NCBI GenBank assembly: GCA_963971285.1
Contig: OZ020246.1
Span: forward strand, 9,717,217 to 9,781,216
Direction: 5' to 3'
Length of the DNA stretch: 64,000 bases
From: Astropecten irregularis
Lineage: Eukaryota > Echinodermata > Asteroidea > Paxillosida > Astropectinidae
Shown in pieces: positions 29,850 through 41,545 of this stretch. The notes beneath the pieces are model-generated. The model ran no database searches. It saw only the letters and a program-made list of their open reading frames with translations, and was not told where the DNA came from. Position 1 is the stretch's first letter, and each line of letters begins with the position of its first letter. The position numbers and the translations under genes were made by a program.

Positions 29850-32120
29850 TAAGTCAAAAAATTCTTGGATCAGTTGAGGTGAGTGGAAACTTAGGGCAAT
29901 GTTTCACAATAGCACCCGCCACACGTACCTAACTAGTTCTAAAATTGCTCAAAATTTACCATTCTCAACTTACTTTATCTAACTGAGCAACCAGATAATT
30001 TGTCTGAGAATGTTTTAATTTCTGGAATTTGGAATGAAAAAAGGGTCAAAATTTAACCGAATTTTGCAGTGAGTCGGCAGTTTTAGTCCGTGTGTGCCGT
30101 TCGTTATAATTAGAAAATTTCCCTTAAAAGACATAAATAAAAACCACAAAACGACGTAAACATGGATATACTAACAAAAGTAAATTATAATTTTGTTCTC
30201 GTAATGGAACAGGGAGGGTGCTATTGTGGACAAAATGCCAAACATAGGCCTAGTCCTAGTCCTAGTTTATTGTCACAGTCTGGCACCGGTAAAAATTAAC
30301 TTGTACTGAAATTTTCACCTGAAGCTCAGCTAGAACCCTCCCCTTGAAAAAATATATTTTCATTATTTTCATGCTCAATTTATCTAGAATTGAAGGCTCA
30401 AAATTTGCCTGAACCAGATTTCATATTTTGTCCCGATAATTTCAGTTTTTAAAAAAGTTGTTCCACTGCTAACATCAGTTCTGAAGCCCCATGTAAAAAA
30501 ACCCGACCTCCCGGGCATTGCGCCTTCCCTGGTCAACATTGTCTATCCAGCTTGGTATAATTTGCATATGAATGGCTTGTTTGGCGAGCCAAATTTCGGT
30601 CACTTTTACCATCAATTAAAATGTACCGCCTTTTCATTCACTTTTCGTCTGAACCAATCAAGTTTCATGCATTTGTAATTTGCATATGATGAGTCATGGG
30701 CTCACATACCAGTGTGGGCGTGAGTGGGCGTGGTTTAATCTAGTCACTGTCAAAAGTTTACTTCAGCACACTGTAGCCCCTATGTGGCCGTGTGCACCAT
30801 TCATGTAGCGTATGTTTGTGCACATGTATGTGGGATGTTTTTGTGCAGTATGCTGTGTCAATGACTTCAATGACTTATAATTCGTCCAGTAATTTTTTTG
30901 GTTTACAAAATTATTTCAAAGCTGAATGATATGAAAACAGACAAACGAAATGTATCAGATTTAATTCATTGGAATAAAAAAGAAAGCATTTTTAGATTTT
31001 ACTCTGGCTTTTACTGTTTTAGGGGTCAATCGAACAAGTTTTGATTAAAGGAGTAACCCCTTGTAGGGGCCCTTTGTTCAATTTTCAAGGACTTTAAAAT
31101 TCAGTCAGTTTCCCTTGCGGTTATTTGATGATTAGATAATGAGGGAACAGATCACTTGTAGAGCTGTAACAGGTGATAGTTTTCCAGTGGATGATAATTT
31201 TGTCGTTTCAAATTTTGTCAGATTCTTTTTCTATGCATTTGAATTCAACACATGATCATCTTTATAACAGTATACTTTCAGTGGACCAGATTTTCCCATT
31301 AACTGGATGTAGAGAGGGGAAAACACAAAACTGAAAAAAAACTTTCAATTATAAATCTTGGTAATGCTCCTATTTGGTTGAGTGAACAGCATTTGTACAT
31401 AGCAATTTTTAATCAATATCAGTTGTGCCAATCACAGAACTGATTTTGTTTTTGCCATGTTACTGCATAGTAACTTGGTAAAAACAAAAACAAACACAGC
31501 AAGTTGATCAAACATTCACCCATACACCCATTCACCCATTCATCGGATACGGTTTCTCGCTGACATTTTGCTATCGCGTCACCTCAGTTTAGGTGCTAGT
31601 TAGTTCAGGATTATGCTAGGTGTAGGGTAGGGTTAGGGTAGGGTAGTTTAGTTGATAGTTTAGTGTAGTTTAGTGTAGTTCTTAGTATAGGGCCTAGCTA
31701 TAGTGCCGCGTTACGTCGCGACCCACGTGACCGTGCTCGGTGCACTAATCAGCTCAATCGGCTCAATTGACATACTCATTCATCAAATCAGTTGCCCTAT
31801 GATTTGCAGTGTTCATCCAAATTAATTTCAACACACATTAACACACATCTCGTACAACTGTTAAACCATGCTGTTTAATCTCAACCAACGGGAGATAAAT
31901 TTTGGCTGCTATAAAGAATTAGTCATCAGTCCACTGAAAGTAATGGAGTAAAGATGGTGATGGAGAAAAAGCACAGGTTATAACCAGTGTACAAATTCGG
32001 GTGAATGAAACATTGAAAATGGACAAGTTACCATCCACTGTAAAAGTCAAATAAGATAACGGGGGTTGGCCAATGGACATTAAAGGTGTGCTTGTGGAAT
32101 GAGTAACTCTTTCACTAGAC
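29850..32120. other. A-T rich sequence after candidate first exon; telomere-like G tract
   Basis: No gene recognised. Includes four GGG tracts at 31625-31643 (GGGTAGGGTTAGGGTAGGG) followed by TTTAGTGTAG repeats. Confidence 0.5.
31625..31643 (+). other. G-quadruplex-capable telomere-like motif
   Basis: Four G3 tracts with loops of 2, 3 and 2 nt, an ideal intramolecular G4 pattern containing one TTAGGG unit. Confidence 0.7.
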
Positions 32121-35100
32121 AGAAGAAAATAGGTACAGAGTATTGGCCTGTATAGACCCAACTCTGTTACTTCAGAAGTTCATAAATGTAGGTTTAACCT
32201 AAACCTGAGGAGAATTAGACAGCAAAAGCTTTGGTTAAAAACCAAGATTCAGGTTAAAAAAATAATTTGCATTAATAATTCTATGTGCATTGTAGGGTTA
32301 GGACATTATAATCTTCAAACCTGTGACAGTGCCTGGTGCCTTGTCACTTCAAAGGTAACCTCTCAGTGCATATCAGTAGCGCTGATTTACAGAGGCCCTT
32401 TGTTGTAGATTATGGTGGAAAAATGTCCTGATACTTGGACATGAAGGAATAATTAACCTAGGAAATGATAGGTACAGAGTATTGGCCTGTATAGACCCAA
32501 CTCTGTTACTTCAAGAGTTCATAAATTGAGGTTCGACATAAACCCAAGGAGAAATCGACATCAAAAGCTTGGGTTGAAACCAAAATTCAAATAAAATAAA
32601 AACTTAATTTGTGATACTAATTGACTCATAATAATTAATACAGAGTATTGGCCTGTATAGACCCACTTCTGTTAATTCAAGAGTTCATAATTATAAGTTC
32701 AACCTAAACTTTGAGGAGAAATAAACATCAAAAGACAACAAATAAAAGAACAGTTGAATAAAGGAATGAGCAGAAATACTTACTGGTTGTGATTGTCAGT
32801 TATTTGATGTTTAAGATGATGACAAATAAACCATATTCGAAAAAAATGTGTTGTGTTTTTAAACTCAGTTAGAAATAAAGGTCAAAAACAGTTTTACATG
32901 AACACGTTGAGTAAAGACTCAAAATATTCAGAAATAAAACCATGTGTGAACAACTTTTTTGCATTTGTGTGTATGTCTATGTCCGTTTTACTTAGTTTAA
33001 GAAAAAAAGTTTTAAAAAGTCAATGAAAAGATATAACCTCCTACAGCAAGACACCCTTTGTGTGCCGCTGAAACTATTTGACTAAGAAGCTCAGGATGCA
33101 ATGCCTGCTACATTGCCCAGCACGAAGGAACTTCTTATTTTTAAGTCCACTGTATAGCCTTATAGGGCTAGGGCATTATAATCTGCAAACCTGTGACAGT
33201 GCCTTGTGCCTTGTCACTTCAAAGGTAACCTCTCAGTGCATATCAGTAGCGCTGATTTCCAGAGGTCCTTTGTTGTAGATTATGGTGAAAAAACTACCTG
33301 ATACTTGGACATGAAGGAGTAACCTCTCTATATACATTTAACACAAAACAAAAGAAAATAGGTACAGAGTATTGGCCTGTATAGACCCAACTCTGTTACT
33401 TCAAGAGTTCATAAATTTAGGTTTGACCTAAACCCAAGGAGAAATAGACATGCTTGGGTTAAAACCAAGAATAAGAGATAATAATAATTTGTGATAATAA
33501 TTAATTCATAATAATTAATACAGAGTATTGGCCTGTATAGACCCAACTCTGCTAATTATCTGAGGAGAAATAAACATTAAAAGACAACAAATAAAAGAAC
33601 TGTTGAATAAAGGAATGAGCAGTAATGCTTACTGGTGTTGCTTGTCATTTATTTTTTGTAAAAGATGATGACAAATAAAACATATTTGAAGAAAATGTGT
33701 TGTGTTTAACTGTTTAATTAGAAATAAAGGTCAAAACAGTTTGCGGTTGAGTAAAGACTCATCATTTTCAGAAATAAAACCATGTGTGAAAAACATTTTT
33801 GCATCTGTGTGTATGTCTGTCCATTTAACTTAGTTTAAGAAAAAAAAGTTTTCAAAAGTCAATGAAAAGATATAACCTCCTACAGCAAGACACCCTTTGT
33901 GTGCCGCTGAAACTATTTGACTAAGAAGCTCAGGATGCAATGCCTGCTATATTGCCCAACATGAAGCAACTTCTTATTTTAAAGTCCATTTTAAATTTAT
34001 ATTGGGCTAGGGCATTATAATCTGCAAACCTGTGACAGTGCCTGGTGCCTTGTCACTTCAAAGGTAACCTCTCAGTGCATATAAGTAGCGTTGATTTTCA
34101 GAGGTCCTTTGTTGTAGATTATGGTGTACAAACTACTTGATACTTGGACATGAAGGAGTAACCTCTCTATATTTAGGTTTAACACTAGACAGAAGGAAAT
34201 AGGTACAGAGTATTGGCCTGTATAGACCCAACTCTGTTAATTTAAGAGTTCATAAATTTAGGTTTGACCTAAACCTGAGAAGAAATAGACAGCAAAAGCT
34301 TTGGTTAAAAACCAAGATTCAAGTTCAAAAGATAATTTGCATTACTAATTAATTCTATGTGCATTATAAGGTTACGGCATTATAATCTGCAAACCTGTTT
34401 CAGTGCCTTGTGCCTTGTCACTTCAAAGGTAACCTCTCAGTGCATAATAGTAGCGCTGATTTTCAGAGGTCCTTTGTTGTAGATTATGGTGGAAAAATTA
34501 CCTGATACTTGGACATGAAGGAATAAATAACCTCTCTTAGAGGCCCTTATCTGCATATTTATCCCTGGATAGAAGGAAATAGGTACAGAGTATTGGCCTG
34601 TATAGACCCAACTCTGTTACTTCAAGAGTTCATAAATTGAGGTTCGACCTAAACTCTGAGGAGAAAAAAAAGCATCAAAGACAACAAATAAAAGAACAGT
34701 TGAATAAAGGAATGAGCAGAAATGCTTACTGGTGGTGCTTGTCAGTTATTTGATGTTTAAGATGATGACAAATAAACCATATTGAAGAAAATGTGTTGTG
34801 TTTAACTCTTTAATTAGAAATAAAGGTCAAAAACAGTTTTACATGAACACGTTGAGTAAAGACTCAAAATGTTCAGAAATAAAACCATATGTGAACAACT
34901 TTTTTGCACTTGTGTGTATGTCTATGTCCGTTTAACTAAGTTTAAGAAAAAAAAGGTTTTAGAAAGTGATTGAAAAGATATAACCTCCTACAGCAAGACA
35001 CCCTTTGTGTGCCGCTGAAACTGTTTGACTGAGAAGCTCAGGATGCAATGCTAGCTGCTATATTACCCAGCACGAAGGAACTTCTTATTTTAAAGTCCAA

Positions 35101-36030
35101 AATAATTTAACCTATTATAGGGCTAGGGCATTATAATCTGCAAACCTGTGACAGTGCCTGGTGCCTTGTCACTTCAAAGGTAACCTCTCAGTGCATAATA
35201 GTAGCGTTGATTTACAGAGGCCCTTTGTTGTAGATTATGGTGGAAATGACTACCTGATACTTGGGCATGAAGGAGTAACCTCTCTCTATAGATTTAACAC
35301 TAGACAGAAGAAAATAGGTACAGAGTATTGGCCTGTATAGACCCAACTCTGTTAATTTAAGAGTTCATAAATTTAGGTTTGACCTAAACCTGAGAAGAAA
35401 TAGACAGCAAAAGCTTTGGTTAAAAACCAAGATTCAAGTTCAAAAAATAATTCATTGCATTAATAATCAATTTTATGTCCATTGTAGGGTTAGGACATTA
35501 TAATCTGCAAACCTGTGACAGTGCCTGGTGCCTTGTCATTTCAAAGGTAACCTCTCGGTGCATATCAGTAGCGCTGATTTACAGAGGCCCTTTGTTGTAG
35601 ATTATGGTGGAAAAATTACCTGATACTTGGACATGAAGGAATAAATAACCTCTCTTAGAGGCCATTATCTGCATATTTATCCCTGGATAGAAGGAAATAG
35701 GTACAGAGTATTGGCCTGTATAGACCCAACTCTGTTACTTCAAAAGTTCATAAATTGAGGTTCGACCTAAACTCTGAGGAGAAAGAAAAAAAAATCAAAA
35801 GACAACAAATAAAAGAACAGTTGAATAAAGGAATGAGCAGAAATGCTTACTGGTGGTGCTTGTTAGTTATTTTATGTTTAAGATGATGACAAATAAACCA
35901 TATTTGAAGGAAATGTGTTGTGTTCAAATGTTTAATCAGGAATAAAGGTCAAAAACATTTGTACATGAAAATGTTGAGTAAAGTCTCAAATATTTCAGAA
36001 ATAAAACTATGTGTGAAGAACTTTTTTGCA
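32120..36030 (+). repeat. Complex tandem array carrying two hairpin-forming elements (A and B)
   Basis: Element A (~116 nt) recurs at 32302, 33172, 34011, 34377, 35128 and 35493. Element B (~40 nt, core ACAGAGTATTGGCCTGTATA) recurs at 32131, 32470, 32640, 33360, 33520, 34200, 34580, 35316 and 35698. Other shared segments include CTACAGCAAGACACCCTTTG (33041, 33879, 34985) and AATAAA-rich stretches. No ORF. Possible exons run from the TCCTACAG acceptor to the TTCAAAG|GTAACC donor. Confidence 0.85.
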
Positions 36031-36059
36031 TTTGTGTGTATGTGTATGTCTTTTAACTT

Positions 36060-37850
36060 GAATAACACCTGTAAAAAGTTATATTCCATACTATTTACTC
36101 ACATGTATTTGCCTTTACTGAGAAAGGATTTTTTCTCCTCTTCTTACAGGAACATGTTCTAATCTTTTCTTTCCCCTGTGTATTGATATGTTTGTAATGA
36201 AAAACTTCTTTAATAAAGATATTTCTCTTTGCATGATGTAATGAACATGTTTTCTTTTTCCTCATTCTTTGAACCACAGTAGTTCTGTTGTTCACACTTG
36301 TAAACAGTTATATTCCATACTAATACTCACATGTATTTGCCTTTACTGAGAAAGGATTTTTTCTCCTCTTTTCTTACAGGAACATGTTCTAATCTTTTCT
36401 TTCCCCTGTGTATTGATATGTTTGAAATGAATAACTTCTTTAATAAAGATATTTCTCTTTGTATGATGTAATGAACATGTTTTCCTTTTCCTCATTCTTT
36501 GAACCACAGTAATTCTGTTCTTGACGCCTGTAAACAGTTATATTCCATATTATTTACTCACATGCATTTGCCTTTACTGAGAAAGGATTTTGTTCTCCTC
36601 TTCTTACAGGAACATGTTCTAATCTTTTCTTTCCCCAGTGTATTGATATGTTTGTAATGAATAACTTCTTTAATAAAAATGTGTCTCTTTGCATGATGTA
36701 ATGAACATGTACTTTTCTTTTTCCTCATTCTTTGAAACACAGTAATTCTGTTGTTCACACCTGAAAACAGTTATATTCCATACTATTTACTCGCATGTAT
36801 TTGCCTTTACTGAGAAAGGATTACTTTCTCCTCTTCTTACAGGAACATGTTCTAATCTTTTCTTTCCCCAGTGTATTGATATGTTTGTAATGAATAACTT
36901 CTTTAATAAAAAAATGTGTCTCTTTGTATGATGTATTGAACATGTTTTCTTTTTCCTCATTCTTTGAACCACAATAATTCTGTTGTTGACACCTGTAAAC
37001 AGTTATATTCCATACTATTTACTCACATGTATATATTTGCCTTTACTGACAAAGTTTTTTTTTTCCTCTCCTTACAGGAACATGTTCTAATCTTTTCTTT
37101 CCCCTGTGTATTGATAAGTTTGTAATGAATAACTTCTTAAATAAAAAAATCCCTCTTTGCATGATGTAATGAACATGTTTTCTTTTTCCTCATTCTTTGA
37201 ACCACAGTAATTATGTTGTTGACACCTGTAAACATTTATATTCCATACTATTTACTCACATGTATTTGCCTTTACTGAGAAAGGATTTTTTCTCCTCTTC
37301 TTACAGGAACATGTTCTAATCTTTTCTTTCCCCTGTGTATTGATATGTTTGTAATGAATAACTTCTTTGTGTCTCTTTGTATGATGTAATGAACATGTTT
37401 TCATTTTTCCTCATTCTTTGAACCACACTAATTCTGTTGTTGACGCCTGTAAACAGTTATATTCCATACTATTTACTCACATGTATTTGCCTTTACTGAG
37501 AAAGGAGTTTGATTCCCCTCTCCTTACAGGAACATGTTCTAATCTTTTCTTTCCCCTGTGTATTGATATGTTTCTAATGAATAACTTCTTTAATAAAAAA
37601 ATATGTCTCTTTGTATGATGTTATGAACATGTTTTCTTTTTCCTCATTCTGTGAACCACAGTAATTATGTTGTTCACACTTGTAAACAGTTATATTCCAT
37701 ACTATTTACTCACATGTATTTGCCTTTACTGAGAAAGGATTTTTTTTCTCCTCTTCTTACAGGAACATGTTCTAATCTTTTCTTTCCCCTGTGTATTGAT
37801 ATATTTGTAATGAATAACTTCTTTAATAAAAATTGTGTCTCTGTCATAAA
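36060..37850 (+). repeat. Eight ~230-bp tandem units, each with 3' splice-site-like and poly(A)-signal sequences
   Basis: Units are phased on CTTCTTACAG|GAACATGTTC at about 36150, 36380, 36610, 36842, 37079, 37307, 37530 and 37763. Most units continue with TTTAATAAA then a T/G-rich stretch, as in a terminal exon with cleavage signals. Spacing 223-237 bp. No coding potential. Confidence 0.88.
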
Positions 37851-39340
37851 CATGTACACAATTTTATTTCTCTTTATTTATTTTGTGTTGTACATGATTT
37901 GATAAATAGTTTCATAATAAAAGTTCCCAGTTCTGTAGGAATGTGTCCTTTTATCCACAGGTGATGGACATGCACTAACTTGTTTTCTGCCCATGTTTTG
38001 TAATGTATATTCAAATGAAAAGGCTTTGAAAAGTTGTTTCTCTGTCAGTACTTTCTCATCAATTAAATTGTAGAGCCAAACATGTGGTAAGTAAAAGCGC
38101 ACATGTAAGTAAGAATAAGCGTGAGATTGTGTTCTGGAATTTAACAAATTATCTGTGATTCAGTTATATATCTCACAAAATATATCTAACAAAACCTAGC
38201 TCTGCTAGGTCGAATGTTTTCCAGTTTTGTTAAGATTTACAGCTCAGCAGAGGGATATCTACCTGCCAGTGGATACTGAGGATGTTGAGTGAGAATGGAC
38301 AGCCAGAGAAGATACCAAAGAGGATGCTAATTAGGATCCGGAAGCAGGGACGGAGGACAGATGTTTGCACTGATGGCCCCGCTTGCTGAGCTTTCCATCA
38401 CTTATCCCCAAGGTGAATGTCATTTGAAGAAAAATGGAACTTATCAAAAGGGCTTGCATTTTAGGTTCAGTTTGACTCTAGGCTGGTCACTCTAAACATG
38501 TTCCAGAAGGTCTTTTGGAGAGGGTCTATATAGATAGATCTTGTTATGTGACCATACCTCCAAGTGTACTTTTTCTTTTTATTCTGTTTTGTGTCATTTG
38601 GTTTTTGAAGAGATGGAAACAAGTGCTCTTGAAATGGAAAGTTGAGGTTTTGAAATTGAGACAAATCATCACAGAAAGTGATCAAATTGTGATTGTGGCA
38701 TTGTAAAGAAACCAGAATTTCTGGAAGTCATCCTTCACAATTTTTAGCAGTCTTAGATTTGTGGAACAAGGAACAACATAACTTAGCCGGTAAAATACAA
38801 AATTCTCTTTGTATTTGATTTTGCTCCTAAAGGCTTGAAGAACATGATGTGCTGACGGGAAGAGAAGATACCAAAGAGGGTGCTAATTAGGATCCGGAAG
38901 CAGGGACGGAGGACAGATGTTTGCACCAATGGCCCCGCTTGCTGAGCTTTCCATCACTTATCCCTAAGGTGAATGTCATTTGAAGAAAAATGGAACTTAT
39001 CAAAGGGCTTGCATTTTAGGATTTAGAGTGAGGTTTGTCCTTCTCAAAGCAAACCCAAAGGCAGTCCTTACTTTAAATTACTTTCTCACCAATAATGAGA
39101 GACTCAAGTCGAATCATTTGCTCGCAATGACTCAAGTCGGGTCATTTAGCCTCCGGGACTCCAGTCAAGTCGAGTCACAAAAAAATGTGCCTCGAGTAGA
39201 GTCATTGACTCAAGTCATTACAACTCTGCAAATGTGCCAGTCGAACACATGGAGCTTTGTGGTCTAGGTGGTAGTTTGTGCTTGTAAATTTTTATTTTGG
39301 AACTTTGTAATTATTTGGAACTGTTTCATTTCTATTTCAG

Positions 39341-39490
39341 AATTATCAGCGGCACATTGTAAGGATATCAACAGGCTATGACGGGACATTCTGCAACAAG
39401 GAGAACTGTTCAACATCTGCAAGCCAGCTTCATCAGTAGATATTTGATCATGCTGTAGCATCTATGTCTGCTTCTATATGATGATAAAAC
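39341..39490 (+). other. Exon-like block with short conserved reading frame
   Basis: Follows TTTCATTTCTATTTCAG. Open frame YQRHIVRISTGYDGTFCNKE then NCSTSASQLHQ and stop; the copy at 41397 keeps the frame with three substitutions (N-V, R-Q, G-V). ACATAG|GTATTA follows as a possible donor. Family not recognised; could be a last coding exon or chance. Confidence 0.3.
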
Positions 39491-41396
39491 ATAGGTATTA
39501 GAATTTGGGGTCAACTTTTATTTGTGACACTTTGGTGTACTTAAAATTTTCAAAGATGATTTAAAATTTGGGTTGACATCAATTTACACGAGGGTTTGCT
39601 CTTCATGGATGTGTATTTAAACTGTTGGCTCAGTGTTTTTGAGTGCCTATGAGAAATAAATTCTTATGATGGTTCAAGCTCATGTGCAGGAGGTTGTGGG
39701 TTTTAGGAATCCCACTTGAGCCAGCGTATGACATTTCTTTCTCTTGGGCACTCTAATGTACTGAGTACAGGGCTAGTATACACCTTCATGAATGTTGGTA
39801 TTTCTGACTTAAAAGTTGGACTAGTAAAATCCATATGGGATCTCTCTTTAAGATCTTTATTTGATATCATGGAAGTACACATAGATGGTTACAGCAAGAT
39901 AAAATCTGTAGCGAGGGGTTGATTTGGAGAGTGTGCATCAATATGGATTCATAAGACCATGAAACCGGTCCGAACATTTTTTTGAGAGTGTGTTTTTTTC
40001 ATAAGATTCCGTCGTTACAAGTAAAAACTATGGAAAAATAGTCTTACACTTAAGCCTCCATCCAGATCAGCCATTAACTACATTATTAGGTCTATTGATT
40101 TAATTTGAAAACTAAAGCTCCTGATATGGAAAGCCTTTTAAAACATTTCACTCCATTTAATTTCAAACTCTCACAAAATGCACTCTTCAAACTGGTTTTT
40201 TTTTTTTTTGCTTATTGTATTGTAAATCTCACTAAATATATCTAACAAAACCTAGCTCTGCTAGGTCGAATGTTTTTCAGTTTTGTTAAGATTTTCAGCT
40301 CAGCAGAGGGATATCTACCCGCCAGTGGATACTGAGGATGTTGGGTGAGAATGGACAGCCAGAGAAGATACCAAAGAGGATGCTAATCAGGATCCGGAAG
40401 CAGGGACGGAGGACAGATGTTTGCATTGATGGCCCTGCTTGCTGAGCTTTCCATCACTTATCCCCAAGGTGAATGACATTTGAGGAAAAGGAAACTTATC
40501 AAAAGGGCTTGCATTTTAGGTTCAGTTTGACATCTAGGCTGGTCACTCAAAGCATGTTCCAGAAGGTCTTTTGGAGAGGGTCTGTATAGATAGTTCTTGT
40601 TTAGTGACCATACCTCCATGTGGACTTTTTCTTTTTATTCTGTATTGTGTCATTTGGTTTTTGAAGAGATGGAAACAAGTGCTCTTGAAATGGAAAGTTG
40701 AGGTTTTGAAATTGAGACAAATAATCACAGAAAGTAGTCAAATTGTGATTTTGGCATTGTAAAGAAACCAGAGTTTCTGGAAGTCATCCTTCACAATTTT
40801 TAGCAGTCTTAGATTTGTGGAATAAAGAACAACATTACTTAGTCGGTAAAATACTTAATTCTCCTTGTATTTGATTTTGGTCCTAGAGGCTTGAAGAACA
40901 TGATGTGCTCACGGGAAGAGAAGATACCAAAGAGGGTGCTAATTAGGATCCGGAAGCAGGGACGGAGGACAGATGTTTGCATTGATGGCCCCGCTTGCTG
41001 AGCTTTTCATCACTTATCTCCAAGGTGAATGTCATTTGAAGAAAAATGGAACTTATCAAAGGGCTTGCATTTTAGGATTTAGAGTGAGGTTTGTCCTTCT
41101 CAAAGCAAACCCAAAGGCAGTCCTTACTTTAAATTACTTTCTCACCAATGATGAGAGACTCAAGTCGAATCATTTGCTCGCAATGACACGAGTCGGGTCA
41201 TTTAGCCTCCGGGACTCGAGTCAAGTCGAATCACAAAAAAATGTGCCTCGAGTAGAGTCATTGACTCGAGTCATTACAACTCTGCAAATGTGCCAGTCGA
41301 ACACAGGGAGCTTTGTGGTCTAGTTGGTAGTTTGTGCTTGTAAATTTTTATTTTGAAACTTTGTGATTATTTGCAACTGTTTCATTTCTATTTCAG

Positions 41397-41545
41397 GTTT
41401 ATCAGCAGCACATTGTAAGGATATCAACAGTCTATGACGGGACATTCTGCAACAAGGAGAACTGTTCAACATCTGCAAGCCAGCTTCATCAGTAGATATT
41501 TGATCATGCTGTAGCCTCTATTGTCTGCTTCTAAATGATGATAAA
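41397..41545 (+). other. Second copy of the exon-like block
   Basis: Same acceptor context and frame as 39341 (VYQQHIVRISTVYDGTFC then the same tail). Duplicated as part of the ~2.05-kb unit. Confidence 0.3.

Noticed and set aside
32302-35609. Hammerhead ribozyme in element A repeats (CTGATAC near GAAGG)
   Set aside because: The CUGANGA and GAAA core with three stems in the right order is not present.
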